DNA of 63,502 nucleotides from Chloroflexota bacterium (lineage in GTDB: Bacteria; Chloroflexota; Anaerolineae; Promineifilales; Promineifilaceae): assembly GCA_014584575.1 (NCBI GenBank), contig JACTMP010000030.1, forward strand, positions 1 to 63,502, in the 5' to 3' direction. How positions within the stretch are numbered: position 1 is the first letter of the stretch; each line of letters begins with the position of its first letter. The translations under genes were made by a program, and so were the position numbers. The notes beneath the pieces are model-generated. The model ran no database searches and was not told the DNA's origin. It saw only the letters and a list, made by a program, of their open reading frames with translations. Shown in pieces: positions 8,764-17,236 of this stretch.

Positions 8764-8796
8764 TCGGCCACAAACATACGCTGAGGTATGGTATTG

Positions 8797-9345
8797 ATGA
8801 GTCGAAAAACAAAACGGGATTGGCTGATGGCGGGTACTGAGTTGCTGGCAACGGATGGCGCAAATGGATTGACCATTGAGGCGTTATGCTACCATCTTGG
8901 GCTGACAAAAGGTTCGTTTTACCACCATTTTGGTGGCTACGAAGATTTTAAGGCCAGCCTGCTGGCATTTTATGAAGAAGAAGGCACGCTGGATATTATC
9001 TCGCGGCTGGCTGATGCGCCCACCCCGGAGGCCAAACTACACCGGCTGATTGAGATGGTGGTCGCTGCTTCCACGCAGTTTGTGACCTACCCGGAAGTGG
9101 CGATTCGGGCGTGGGCGCTGCAAGATGAGGCCGTGCGGGTGGTGCAGATGCGGGTAGACGGCCGTCGCCTGGCCTATGTCGAATCGCTCCTCCTGGAAAT
9201 CACCGGGGAGCCGGCCACCGCCAGACGCAGCGCACATCTGATGTACGCCATTCTCGTTGGCGCGGAACAGATGCAGCCGCCCGTGGTAGGCGCAGATTTG
9301 CAGGCGTTGTTTGATGAGTATTTGCGCCTGTTGGAGATGGGCTAG
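8797..9345 (+). CDS. TetR-family transcriptional repressor
   Basis: About 182 residues. The N-terminal helix-turn-helix is typical (ANGLTIEALCYHLGLTKGSFYHHFGGYEDF, about residues 22-50), and the all-helical C-terminal ligand domain is shorter on sequence identity but of normal length. The ATG at 8797 is chosen because GAGG lies 10 nt upstream; an in-frame ATG at 8788 is possible. It is followed after about 40 nt by the DUF2867 gene, probably co-transcribed and thus a likely target. The palindromic operator in its own promoter points to self-repression. The inducer is unknown. Confidence 0.85.
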   Translation: MSRKTKRDWLMAGTELLATDGANGLTIEALCYHLGLTKGSFYHHFGGYEDFKASLLAFYEEEGTLDIISRLADAPTPEAKLHRLIEMVVAASTQFVTYPEVAIRAWALQDEAVRVVQMRVDGRRLAYVESLLLEITGEPATARRSAHLMYAILVGAEQMQPPVVGADLQALFDEYLRLLEMG

Positions 9346-9383
9346 GGGTGGGGGAGTAAACAACCAATGAAAGGGGTATTTGC

Positions 9384-9944
9384 ATGAAAAAATCATCTAT
9401 ATTGACCGACAAACCGGGTCTGGCTGCTTTGCTGGCCGAGGCCGACCATGTGGATGTAAAGACAGTGGCAGGAAGTTGCACGTTAGCGGAATTTATCGCC
9501 GGGATGTTTTCATATTATCCGGGCTGGCTGAAGAACCTGTACCGGATTCGGTGGGGATTGGTGCGGTTGTTGGGCATGAAACAAGATGGGATTCCCCAGG
9601 CGGTGCGGATGCAACCGGAAGATGTACCCATGACGCCGGGGGAAAAAGCAACCTTTTTTACGGTAATAATGGCGGAGGCGGAACGGTATTGGGTGGCGGC
9701 GGCGAGTGAATCACACCTGACGGCTTATCTGGGGGTGGTGGCCGAGCCATGCGCCAATGGGAACCGGTTTTATGTGGTGACGATGGTGCGCTATCATCGT
9801 TGGACGGGGCCGGTGTATTTTAATGTGATACGGCCGTTTCACCATATTGTTGTGCAAAAAATGGCGGAGGCCGGCGTTAAGCAGGATTCTCTGCCGACGC
9901 CGGACGCAGGCGAGAAGACAGTATACTCAACTGCCGGAAACTGA
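9384..9944 (+). CDS. DUF2867-family protein
   Basis: A 186-residue protein resembling DUF2867 proteins, a START/SRPBCC-like fold sometimes found fused to NAD-binding epimerases. Recognisable parts are FSYYPGWLKNLYRIRW and the closing YFNVIRPFHHIVVQKM, the usual end of this family. About 20 extra residues follow that end and overlap the 3' end of the antisense response regulator by 68 bp. AAAGGGG precedes the ATG. Position behind the TetR gene suggests control by it. No biochemical role is established. Confidence 0.7.
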   Translation: MKKSSILTDKPGLAALLAEADHVDVKTVAGSCTLAEFIAGMFSYYPGWLKNLYRIRWGLVRLLGMKQDGIPQAVRMQPEDVPMTPGEKATFFTVIMAEAERYWVAAASESHLTAYLGVVAEPCANGNRFYVVTMVRYHRWTGPVYFNVIRPFHHIVVQKMAEAGVKQDSLPTPDAGEKTVYSTAGN

Positions 9945-10254
9945 CCGGTTTGTCCAACACAAACGAGACATCCTGGCGTAACGTGTCGGCCAGATGGGGA
10001 TCGGCCGTAGCAATAATCACCTTCACATCTTTGAATTGCTCATGGCTGCGGATATGCTTCAAAATGTCTGGGCCAGAAACACCCGGCAGGTGCAGGTCTA
10101 ACACCACAATATCGGGTGTGCTTTCCTGCAACCGCGCCAACGCTGTTTGCCCATCGGCAATCACCTCCGTTTCAAATCCCGCCTGGCGCATAGCGGCGGC
10201 AAAAATAGTACCCATATCATCGTCATCTTCAATGATAAATGCGAGTGGATTCAC
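9877..10254 (-). CDS. Single-domain response regulator (REC only)
   Basis: A 125-residue receiver domain with all key residues: acidic pocket EDDDD (residues 9-13), phospho-acceptor Asp in IVVLDLHLPG (about residue 53), Thr/Ser position in VIIATADP, and Lys in VLDKPVSF. There is no output domain, so it acts by protein-protein contact, as CheY or Spo0F types do. Its start overlaps the end of the upstream kinase gene by 4 bp (ATGA), showing translational coupling; it is the obvious phosphate acceptor of that kinase. It converges on and overlaps the DUF2867 gene. Confidence 0.9.
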   Translation of the reverse strand: MNPLAFIIEDDDDMGTIFAAAMRQAGFETEVIADGQTALARLQESTPDIVVLDLHLPGVSGPDILKHIRSHEQFKDVKVIIATADPHLADTLRQDVSFVLDKPVSFRQLSILSSRLRPASAENPA

Positions 10255-12650
10255 GATACTACCTCCATAACCGGGCTGTAAGGCAATATAACTGTAAAAA
10301 TACTACCGTTACCTTCTTCACTTTTCAACCATACATCCCCTTCTAATGAGAGCGCCAGTTCTTTTACAAGTGAGAGACCCAGGCCAAAACCCTGGTGGGA
10401 GCGGGTGATCGAACCATCCACCTGGCGAAACGGTTCAAAGATATAGGCGTGGGCTTCTCTGGGAATGCCGGGGCCGGTATCTGAGACTTCAATGGCCCAG
10501 GTGTTGGCGTCTGGCTGGTACAGCCGTACATGAACGCCGCCCGATTCTGTAAACTTGATGCCGTTGCTTACCAGATTTGCCAGGATTTTTTGCAACCGTT
10601 TGGGGTCGCTCAGGAGCAAACCGGGAAAATCTTCATCGAGTTCGCTGGTGAGGGTTAACCCTTTGGCGGCAGCTTTTGCCTCCCATGTCTGGTGCATGGC
10701 GGCCAATAACGCCTCTGGCAGCACAATGGTCTGGCTGGCGGCGATTTTGCGCGCTTCCAGGTTGGCCTGTGCCAATAAATCTTGTACCAGCGCTGTCAGT
10801 TGATTGGTGCGACCAATGATTTTTCGCAGAATCTCTTTTTGTTCTTCATTGATGTCGCCAAAGTAACCAACCTCTATCATCTCGGCATAACCCAAAATGG
10901 CGCCCAGAGGGGTTTGCAGTTCATGGTGGGTTTTGGAGAGTATTTCTGACTTTATGCGGCTGGCTTCCAATGCCCGATCACGGGCCAGGCGCAGCGCTTC
11001 TTCAGTTTGTTTACGTTCGGTGATCTCGGTGACAACGGTGAGGACTTCGGTGACTGTGCCATCTTCGGCTTGAATGGGGCGTTTCATGGTTTGCCACCAT
11101 CGCTCCTGGTTGGCAGCGTTGACCGTGCGTTGTTCGGGTATGAAAAGTTCCTGCCCGGATGCAAATACTTGCAGGTCATCACGGCGGAACTGTTCAACTT
11201 TGACGGGGTCGGGGTTGAAGTCGGCGTCGGTTTTGCCCAACATGTTGTGGGTAGTTGTGCCGTAGACATCAGCAAACGCCTGGTTGACCATGACAAAACG
11301 GCCGTCCCTGTCCTTAGCGAATATGAAACTGGGATTCACGTCCATGACCTGGCGTAAAAAGCGGCGCTGCTGGCGTAGTGTGTCCTCCGTTTCCTTGCGT
11401 TCCGCTACCTCTACTTCCAGTGCCTGGGTGCGGCTTTCTAGCCCGGTGAGCAAAAGCCCCACCCGTTCGGCCATCTCATTGAAATGGGTAGCCAGCACAC
11501 CAATTTCGTCGCCGGTGTTGATGGATGAGCGGGCCAACAAGTCACCTTCGGCAAAAGCGGTGAGCGTTTGGGAAAGCGATTGTACCGGGCGTAGCAACAA
11601 ACCGCCAAAGATATAAGCGGCTAACACGGCCGTGCCCGCAATCACACTCACCAGCAGCGCCGTCTGCCGCACTTGGGTTTCTGCCGGCGCCAGAAAAATC
11701 TCCTGAGGCTGGAAAAAGGCAACCACCCAGGGTTGGGTGCGCATAGATGCCACCGCTACCTGATTGCTGGTTGCCCCCGTTACCAGGTCTTGGGCTTCAA
11801 ACAAGGGGTGATCGGCGGCCTGGTTCAGACTGGCCGCCAGATCATCGAGCTGCATTCGGTATAGTTGCGCCGTTGGCCAGGGCGGCAGGCGGTGGTCGCT
11901 TTGCAGGCTGGCTTCGGCGGCGGATGTGAGGCGAGTAATGGGCAGGAAGTTAACTGCGGGGGCGGCGCCATGCGCCAGCGGAATCTGGTAATCGTCAAAC
12001 AAGACGCCATACGAGCCATCCCCTGCTAATCCATTTTGAGCGGCGATGATGGTTTGCAACACGGCCGTGTCATAAGCCAGGCGCAAATACCCCACGCGCT
12101 CCCCACCTTCGTCCAGGATGGGAACGTTAAAAAACAGGAGGGGCGATTCCTGGCCGGACACATATTGCACAGCCGAAACAAATGGCAGGTGGCTATCTGT
12201 TTGCTGGAAATGGCGAAAATAGTCGCGGTCTGCCTCAGATTGCCCCTGAAGGGCGGCTTGTGTATCCAACACATTTTCCCCGGCCAGGTTTAATATGCCA
12301 TAGGAGTAAATGGTGGGGTCTTTTGCCGCCAGATCACGCAAGGCAGTTTGCAGGTTTTGTGCTGCCGGGCTGCCGGGTCGGTCTGCCGGCGGCAGCGCAA
12401 AATAAGCCTGTATGACCGCCAGCCGGGATTCTGCTCTTAGCTCTTGCCGGGTATTGTCAACCAGGGCATCCAGTTGTGAGGCCATGTCGGTGGCCAGGAT
12501 GAAGAGGGTGCGATTGGCGTCTGCAATCAGTGTGTGGCGGACGTTACGGCCGTTGACCACCGCCAGAAATAACAATGGAGCCAATGCCACCAGGGCAAAG
12601 GCGCCAAATAACTTCAGGCGTAGGCTGAGAGAGGGTTTGATTTGTTTCAT
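10251..12650 (-). CDS. Sensor histidine kinase (dCache-HAMP-PAS-HisKA-HATPase)
   Basis: A 799-residue membrane kinase. Order: first membrane helix (about 13-33), large extracytoplasmic double-Cache-like sensor (about 35-330), second helix (about 333-356), HAMP (RPVQSLSQTLTAFAEGDL onward), a coiled-coil stretch, PAS (FIFAKDRDGRFVMVNQAF, about 440-550), HisKA with H-box THHELQTPLGAILGYAEM, and HATPase_c with N box (LANLVSNGIKFT), G1 (SDTGPGIP) and G2 (HQGFGLGLSLV). It should sense an external small molecule and pass phosphate to the coupled single-domain regulator. PAS could bind haem, flavin or another ligand. Expression signals were not resolved; the gene reads away from trkH with about 175 bp between. 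Confidence 0.9.
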   Translation of the reverse strand: MKQIKPSLSLRLKLFGAFALVALAPLLFLAVVNGRNVRHTLIADANRTLFILATDMASQLDALVDNTRQELRAESRLAVIQAYFALPPADRPGSPAAQNLQTALRDLAAKDPTIYSYGILNLAGENVLDTQAALQGQSEADRDYFRHFQQTDSHLPFVSAVQYVSGQESPLLFFNVPILDEGGERVGYLRLAYDTAVLQTIIAAQNGLAGDGSYGVLFDDYQIPLAHGAAPAVNFLPITRLTSAAEASLQSDHRLPPWPTAQLYRMQLDDLAASLNQAADHPLFEAQDLVTGATSNQVAVASMRTQPWVVAFFQPQEIFLAPAETQVRQTALLVSVIAGTAVLAAYIFGGLLLRPVQSLSQTLTAFAEGDLLARSSINTGDEIGVLATHFNEMAERVGLLLTGLESRTQALEVEVAERKETEDTLRQQRRFLRQVMDVNPSFIFAKDRDGRFVMVNQAFADVYGTTTHNMLGKTDADFNPDPVKVEQFRRDDLQVFASGQELFIPEQRTVNAANQERWWQTMKRPIQAEDGTVTEVLTVVTEITERKQTEEALRLARDRALEASRIKSEILSKTHHELQTPLGAILGYAEMIEVGYFGDINEEQKEILRKIIGRTNQLTALVQDLLAQANLEARKIAASQTIVLPEALLAAMHQTWEAKAAAKGLTLTSELDEDFPGLLLSDPKRLQKILANLVSNGIKFTESGGVHVRLYQPDANTWAIEVSDTGPGIPREAHAYIFEPFRQVDGSITRSHQGFGLGLSLVKELALSLEGDVWLKSEEGNGSIFTVILPYSPVMEVVS

Positions 12651-12811
12651 GCTATCAGGCCGGTATGGCCCTATAGTTCATTTTCCAGATGCCGTATAAA
12701 GTAAAACCATTACACCTTAACTTCAATCTTTACGGATGCCCATAGGTATTTGGTCTAAGCAGTGGGGGTATGGGGACACAGCGATTGTTCCTGCTGTGAC
12801 CTTGTCAGCGT

Positions 12812-12817
12812 TATAAT
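12812..12817 (+). promoter_or_regulatory. -10 element of a near-leaderless trkH promoter
   Basis: A perfect TATAAT lies only 10 nt before the ATG at 12827, so transcription should begin within a few bases of the start codon. No Shine-Dalgarno sequence fits between. A convincing -35 box is not seen. Confidence 0.5.
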
Positions 12818-12826
12818 ACACCGCTT

Positions 12827-14176
12827 ATGATGTCCATGCGCTCACTTGCTCGCCGGTTTTCGCCCATTCAATTGCTGGTAATAGGTTTTGTGCTGCTGTC
12901 GCTGGTGGGGGCGCTGCTGCTCATGCTGCCGATGGCAAACAGCAACGGCTTTAGCCAACCCTTTCTCGACGCCTTATTCATGTCTGTTTCCGCCGTTTCC
13001 ACCACCGGCCTGGCGGTTGTTCATGTGGGCGGCGCTTATACCTTGTTTGGGCAGGTGGTCATCCTGGCTCTGGTGCAAATTGGCGGCCTGGGTTACATGA
13101 CGCTAATCCTCTTTGTCATCTATATGGCCGGAGGCAATATCTCTTACCAGGGCGGCCACCTGATGACGGAATCAATGGTCGTTCCGTCGCGCGGCGAGAT
13201 GCGCGCCTTTGTGCGGCGCATTATCAAAGTGACACTGCTGGTAGAGGGGGTGGGGGCGCTGGCATTGGCGCTTTACTGGCTGCCCAGCTATGGCTGGCTG
13301 GAAGCCGCCTACCTGGGGCTGTTTCACGCCATTTCCGCCTTCTGCACGGCCGGGATTATGCTGTTTGCCGATGGTTTTGTGGCCTTTCAGAGCGATTGGC
13401 TGTTTAACGCGCTGGTGAATGGCATTGCCATTGCCGGGGCGGTGGGCTTTTTTGTGTTGAGCGACGTGGTGAATGCCGGGCGGCGCTTGCTGCGTCATTA
13501 TGCCGTTCACCGGTTGACCACACATAGTAAACTGGCGCTGTTGGTTTCCACGGGGCTGGTGGTGGGGGGTACGGCCGTGCTCTTTTGGCTTAACTACACC
13601 CCGACCATCTCCTGGCCCACACAGTTTCTTACCGCTTCTTTTCAGGTCTTGGCCGCCAGCAGCACCACCGGCTTTAACACGGTAGACCTGGCCTCATGGC
13701 GGCAGACTTCGCTGCTCATCCTCATCGTTCTCATGTTTATTGGCGCGCCGGCCGGCGGCACGGGCGGCGGTATCAAGTCCACCACCTTTGGCGTCATTTT
13801 GTTGATCCTGTGGTCGGTGCTGCGGCATAATCGGGATGTGAATGCCTTTGGGCGGCGCATCCCGCGAGACACATTGGTCAAGGGGGTGGCGGTGGCGATG
13901 ACGGCCGTTATCTGGCTGACCCTCTCTTGCATTATCCTGACACTCACCGAACCGACGGCCCTGTTTTTAGACATCTTGTTTGAGGCGGCTTCGGCATTGG
14001 GCACGGTGGGCCTGTCTACCGGGCTGACGCCAGAATTAAGCAGCGGCGGTAAGGTGGTTGTTATCCTGACCATGCTCGTGGGGCGGGTGGGGCCGTTGGG
14101 GGTGATGTTTTCGCTGTTTGGACGGCCGTCAACCACTGCTTATCGTTATCCGCAGGAAGAAGTCTTTGTCGGTTAG
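12827..14176 (+). CDS. TrkH/KtrB-type potassium transporter
   Basis: A 449-residue membrane protein with four repeated membrane-pore-membrane units. Selectivity-filter segments are visible: SAVSTTGLAV, HAISAFCTAGIML, ASSTTGFNTVDL and ASALGTVGLSTGLTP, with the conserved filter glycines. The size fits KtrB, and the ion is most likely K+, perhaps Na+-coupled. The RCK-domain gene 12 nt downstream is the regulatory subunit. The start at 12827 is one of two ATGs in a row (MMSMRS), with a -10 box immediately upstream, so translation may be leaderless. Confidence 0.92.
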   Translation: MMSMRSLARRFSPIQLLVIGFVLLSLVGALLLMLPMANSNGFSQPFLDALFMSVSAVSTTGLAVVHVGGAYTLFGQVVILALVQIGGLGYMTLILFVIYMAGGNISYQGGHLMTESMVVPSRGEMRAFVRRIIKVTLLVEGVGALALALYWLPSYGWLEAAYLGLFHAISAFCTAGIMLFADGFVAFQSDWLFNALVNGIAIAGAVGFFVLSDVVNAGRRLLRHYAVHRLTTHSKLALLVSTGLVVGGTAVLFWLNYTPTISWPTQFLTASFQVLAASSTTGFNTVDLASWRQTSLLILIVLMFIGAPAGGTGGGIKSTTFGVILLILWSVLRHNRDVNAFGRRIPRDTLVKGVAVAMTAVIWLTLSCIILTLTEPTALFLDILFEAASALGTVGLSTGLTPELSSGGKVVVILTMLVGRVGPLGVMFSLFGRPSTTAYRYPQEEVFVG

Positions 14177-14188
14177 AGGAGAACAATT

Positions 14189-14923
14189 GTGAGTATCATT
14201 CAGAAACTCTTTGGCAAACCAAAACCGGACGCTCCTGCCAGTGCGCTCGTTACATCTACACCGGCATCCCGGCAGCAGCGGGGATTTGTGGTCATTGGCC
14301 TGGGTCGTTTTGGCAGCAGCCTGGCCGAAACGCTGGTCAATAACGGCCACGACGTGTTAGGTATTGACGCCGACCTGGAACGAGTGCAGCACGTCAGCAA
14401 GGTGCTGCCCAATGTCTTGCAGCTAGACGCCACCAATGCTGATGCACTGGCGCAAGTAGGAATCGGCGATTTTGACACCGGTATTGTCTGCATCAGCAAT
14501 AATTTTGAAGATAACCTGTTGGCGACGGTGCTGTTGCGGCGGTTGGGGGTGCGGCGGGTGATTACCAAAGCGGCTACACGCCTACAAAAAACAATCCTGG
14601 AAGAGGTAGGGGCGCATCAGGTCGTCATGCCGGAACATGAAGCGGGCATTCACCTGGGGCGGCGGCTGGCCAGCCGCCATACCATTGACGCCTATATGGA
14701 AATACGCGATGGTCTGGGTGTGGTGGAAGTAGTCGCGCCTCAGAAATTATGTGGGCAGACGTTGGCGCAGTGCAACCTGCGCCAGAAGCTGGGACTCAAT
14801 GTGATTGCGGTTGATCGCCGCGGAGAACTGGTGATAAACCCGGCGGCCGATTTTTTGTTGCAGCCAGGAGACATGTTGTTGGTTTTGGGGCAGATTGAAG
14901 ACGTGGAGCGACTGCAAACTTGA
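14189..14923 (+). CDS. TrkA/KtrA-type RCK regulatory subunit
   Basis: A 244-residue cytoplasmic protein with an N-terminal Rossmann domain (GFVVIGLGRFGSSLAETL, then acidic residue in VLGIDAD) that binds NAD(H) or ATP/ADP and gates the partner channel, and a C-terminal TrkA-C domain (LGLNVIAVDRRGELV, PGDMLLVLGQ). The start is GTG, backed by GAGGAGA 6 nt upstream. About 30 N-terminal residues precede the Rossmann fold, slightly longer than usual. It forms an operon with trkH. A foldback repeat begins 5 nt after its stop. Confidence 0.9.
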   Translation: MSIIQKLFGKPKPDAPASALVTSTPASRQQRGFVVIGLGRFGSSLAETLVNNGHDVLGIDADLERVQHVSKVLPNVLQLDATNADALAQVGIGDFDTGIVCISNNFEDNLLATVLLRRLGVRRVITKAATRLQKTILEEVGAHQVVMPEHEAGIHLGRRLASRHTIDAYMEIRDGLGVVEVVAPQKLCGQTLAQCNLRQKLGLNVIAVDRRGELVINPAADFLLQPGDMLLVLGQIEDVERLQT

Positions 14924-14927
14924 GGAT

Positions 14928-14980
14928 GGTAATCGGTAATCGGCTCTCCGATAACCGATTACTGATAACCGATTACCGAT
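14928..14980. repeat. GGTAATCG-word foldback repeat
   Basis: Two direct copies of GGTAATCG (14928-14943) are followed by the complementary words CCGATTAC and CCGATTACC (14955-14977), so the sequence folds back on itself. It separates the converging trkA and arrestin-like genes and supplies the stop codon of the latter. Confidence 0.7.
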
Positions 14981-15375
14981 TTCTGGGCCGACGGCCGTAA
15001 CACAAACACCGCCTCCCCTTTAGGGTCAGATGCCCAGGCCACATCCACCTGCGCCTGCACCTTCCACACCGTGCTGATGTAATGCCCTTCAAAACTCCAG
15101 GGCTGCGGCGGCAGCACAAATTCAAAATCAAACGAACGCGGCGAACCGCCAGACAATGTGCCGCTAAACAAATTTTGCTCCTGCACCTTTTCCAGATATT
15201 GCGTACCCCGCCCCATGGTATGCCAAAGCAGCCGCAAATAGAGATTTTTGCATTTCACGTCACTATCCGGGTACACCGTCAAATTCCCACGCAGCGCCTC
15301 ACCCGGCGCATATTGTTGATACCCATAATCTGTATTGCCGCCCAATAAAGTGATTTCTATTACCACCTCAGCCAT
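14959..15375 (-). CDS. Small arrestin-like beta-sandwich protein
   Basis: About 138 residues, cytoplasmic, no signal peptide. VEITLLGGNTDYGYQQYAPGE followed by LRGNLTVYPDSDVKCKNLYL resembles the opening strands of arrestin N-domain and Spo0M-type sandwiches, and LPPQPWSFEGHYISTVWKVQAQVD resembles the later PWSYxGxxxxxxWxVxxxxD pattern of such proteins. The ATG at 15375 is preferred because TTGGAGG lies about 8 nt upstream. It lies just downstream of a membrane-anchored arrestin-like protein and probably works with it. The function is unknown; the last residues are encoded by a foldback repeat. Confidence 0.5.
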   Translation of the reverse strand: MAEVVIEITLLGGNTDYGYQQYAPGEALRGNLTVYPDSDVKCKNLYLRLLWHTMGRGTQYLEKVQEQNLFSGTLSGGSPRSFDFEFVLPPQPWSFEGHYISTVWKVQAQVDVAWASDPKGEAVFVLRPSAQKSVIGYQ

Positions 15376-15390
15376 ATCCGCCCAAGCCTC

Positions 15391-15453
15391 CAATCACTAG
15401 ATCACGCAATCACCCAATCACGTAATCACGCGATCACGTAATCACGCGATCAC
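15391..15453. repeat. AATCACGC/AATCACGT tandem word repeat
   Basis: Seven or more 8-9-nt units (CAATCACTAG, ATCACGCA, ATCACCCA, ATCACGTA, ATCACGCG and so on) fill the whole gap between the two arrestin-like genes and run up to the stop codon of the upstream one. Confidence 0.7.
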
Positions 15454-16071
15454 TCACCTCGCCGCCGCCATCTCCGGCAGCACCGTCAATTCATACTCAT
15501 CCACATAGTCCGGCAGTTTGGCGATGTCTGCTTTGACCCGCACAAACCATTCCAGCCGGTTGCGCCGCACTTTCAGAGTGTGCATCGCGTCTGCCGGAAT
15601 CTGCATGATGAATGTCTCCTGGATGTATTGCCCTGCCTGGTATTCACCACCGGGCAGTTCAAAATTCTCGTAAACATCTTCATGGGTCACAGTGCGGGTG
15701 TCGGTGCCCTGCTGGTACGTGGCCGTTTCCTTAAACACCAACTGCACCACAATGCCTTCAAGCTGCACATTGCGCTTGAAGGTGTGCATCAGATTGACGG
15801 TGAACTTTTCACCCACGCGCAAACTGGAATTGGAAATGGTGATGTCCGGTTTGCCCACACGAGCGCGGCTGTAATAAACAGTGGCCGCATAACCGATCAT
15901 AATCAGCCCCGGCAGCACAAAAATGGCGCTTAAGCATACAGCCAGATATTCACGGGCCAGCAACACCGGTACCAGAAAGATGAGCGAAAAACAAGTCCAG
16001 ATCAGGCCAAAAATGCCCAGAAAGATAACGCCGTTGCGGCTGTTGAGGGAGATGCTTTTGTGTGTTTCCAT
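15454..16071 (-). CDS. Membrane-anchored arrestin-like protein
   Basis: 205 residues with two membrane helices near the N-terminus (about 14-36 and 41-65), then a soluble beta domain: PDITISNSSLRVGEKFTVNLMHTFKRNVQLEGI, VQLVFKETATY, PADAMHTLKVRRNRLEWFVRVKADI. This pattern matches the arrestin-like immunoglobulin fold that in bacteria and archaea occurs in Spo0M-related and similar proteins. The neighbouring small sandwich protein is a plausible partner. The start codon lies 4 nt after the stop of the deacetylase-like gene's far end, so all three minus-strand genes (16076-17110, this one and 14959-15375) likely form one transcript. No known enzyme motif is present. Confidence 0.55.
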   Translation of the reverse strand: METHKSISLNSRNGVIFLGIFGLIWTCFSLIFLVPVLLAREYLAVCLSAIFVLPGLIMIGYAATVYYSRARVGKPDITISNSSLRVGEKFTVNLMHTFKRNVQLEGIVVQLVFKETATYQQGTDTRTVTHEDVYENFELPGGEYQAGQYIQETFIMQIPADAMHTLKVRRNRLEWFVRVKADIAKLPDYVDEYELTVLPEMAAAR

Positions 16072-16075
16072 ACCA

Positions 16076-17110
16076 TCAACCTGTTTTTAATCCTTGTAGA
16101 AAAGAGACCACACACGCTCCTAGCTGCGACAGCAGATAACCGCCCTCCTGGATCACGAGCGTCGGCAGATCAAGGGCGGCAATTTGGGCAGCCATACGGC
16201 CGTAACTCGCCACCGCCAGCTTAAACCCACCCACCGGATCATTTGCCAGCGTATCAGCGCCAAAAGAGACCACCAAGCAGTCGGGCACAAAGGCGCGAAT
16301 CCGGCGCAGGGCGATGTCCAATGTCACCAGGTAGGCCGCTTCCTGTGTGCCCAGCGGCAGCGGAAAGTTGAAATTGTAATTTTCTCCCGCGCCAATGCCG
16401 TACTCGTCGGCAAAGCCCCAGTAGAAGGGGTACTCATGGAGGGGATCGGCGTGGATGGAGCAGGTGAGGACGTCGGCACGGCCGTAGAAAATATCCTGTG
16501 TGCCGTTCCCGTGATGATAATCCAGGTCCAAAATGGCGATGCGCTGCCCCTTCTCCACCAGCCATTGGCTGGCAATGGCCGCATTATTCAGGTAACAAAA
16601 ACCGCCAAACATATCACTGGCGGCGTGGTGGCCTGGCGGGCGGCAGAGGGCGTAAACCAGGCGTTCCTCATTGGCGATAGCGTTGGCGGCGGTCACGGCC
16701 GTTTGCGCGCTCCCATACGCCGCCTGCCACGTCCCCGCCAAAATGGGCGACCCCACATCAAAACAGTAATAGCCTAAAAGCCCCCACACCGACACCGGTT
16801 TGTGCCGGGGACGGCGCCCCAGGCTAAACGTTTCTGGCAGCGCTACCTCCTGCCCCGTCTCCGCCACATACCGCTCATGCGCCGTCTGCAAAAAGGCCAC
16901 CATATCATGCCGGTGAACCTCCACAATCGGTGACAGGCCAAAATCCTGTGGCGGCTGGATGTTGCCCAAACCGGCGGCCAACAGCGCCTCGTGAATCAGC
17001 GGGCCGCGTTGGGCAACTTCGGAATAATAGACAACGGAGTGGGGATTATCCATCTGGTGTAATCTGGCCTGATCATGCGCCAGATGGTCGGCGTGGTAAA
17101 AAATGAGCAT
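16076..17110 (-). CDS. Histone-deacetylase-family (acetylpolyamine/acetoin-type) hydrolase
   Basis: About 344 residues. It carries the arginase/deacetylase-fold signatures: RPPGHHA with its His pair, DLDYHHGNGTQDIFY (zinc Asp and His), SIHADPLHEYPF, SFGADTLANDP and QEGGYL. These residues make a Zn-dependent amidohydrolase that removes acetyl groups from small amines or lysines. The sequence looks most like the acetylpolyamine amidohydrolase branch. The ATG at 17110 is favoured over a TTG four codons earlier. A 10-bp hairpin (CTGCCAGGTT/AACCTGGCAG) lies just before the start. It likely leads an operon with the arrestin-like genes. Confidence 0.85.
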   Translation of the reverse strand: MLIFYHADHLAHDQARLHQMDNPHSVVYYSEVAQRGPLIHEALLAAGLGNIQPPQDFGLSPIVEVHRHDMVAFLQTAHERYVAETGQEVALPETFSLGRRPRHKPVSVWGLLGYYCFDVGSPILAGTWQAAYGSAQTAVTAANAIANEERLVYALCRPPGHHAASDMFGGFCYLNNAAIASQWLVEKGQRIAILDLDYHHGNGTQDIFYGRADVLTCSIHADPLHEYPFYWGFADEYGIGAGENYNFNFPLPLGTQEAAYLVTLDIALRRIRAFVPDCLVVSFGADTLANDPVGGFKLAVASYGRMAAQIAALDLPTLVIQEGGYLLSQLGACVVSFLQGLKTG

Positions 17111-17123
17111 GATATTTGCCAAC

Positions 17124-17236
17124 CTGCCAGGTTTGCGGCAACCTGGCAGATAGTGTTGAACCCGGTAACACGCTCAATTAAACCCTGAAACAAACAATTT
17201 GCCAAAACAACCTGCCACCTGCCACCTGCCACCTGC
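17124..17236. repeat. Hairpin plus CCTGCCA tandem repeat
   Basis: A 10-bp perfect stem (17124-17133 with 17140-17149) and, at 17211-17236, nearly four tandem copies of CCTGCCA, ending at the phoU stop codon. The same words recur at 48.07-48.12 kb. Confidence 0.65.

Noticed and set aside
15391..15453. CRISPR-like repeat array
   Set aside because: Units are 8-9 nt with no unique spacers and no cas genes nearby; it is a simple word repeat.
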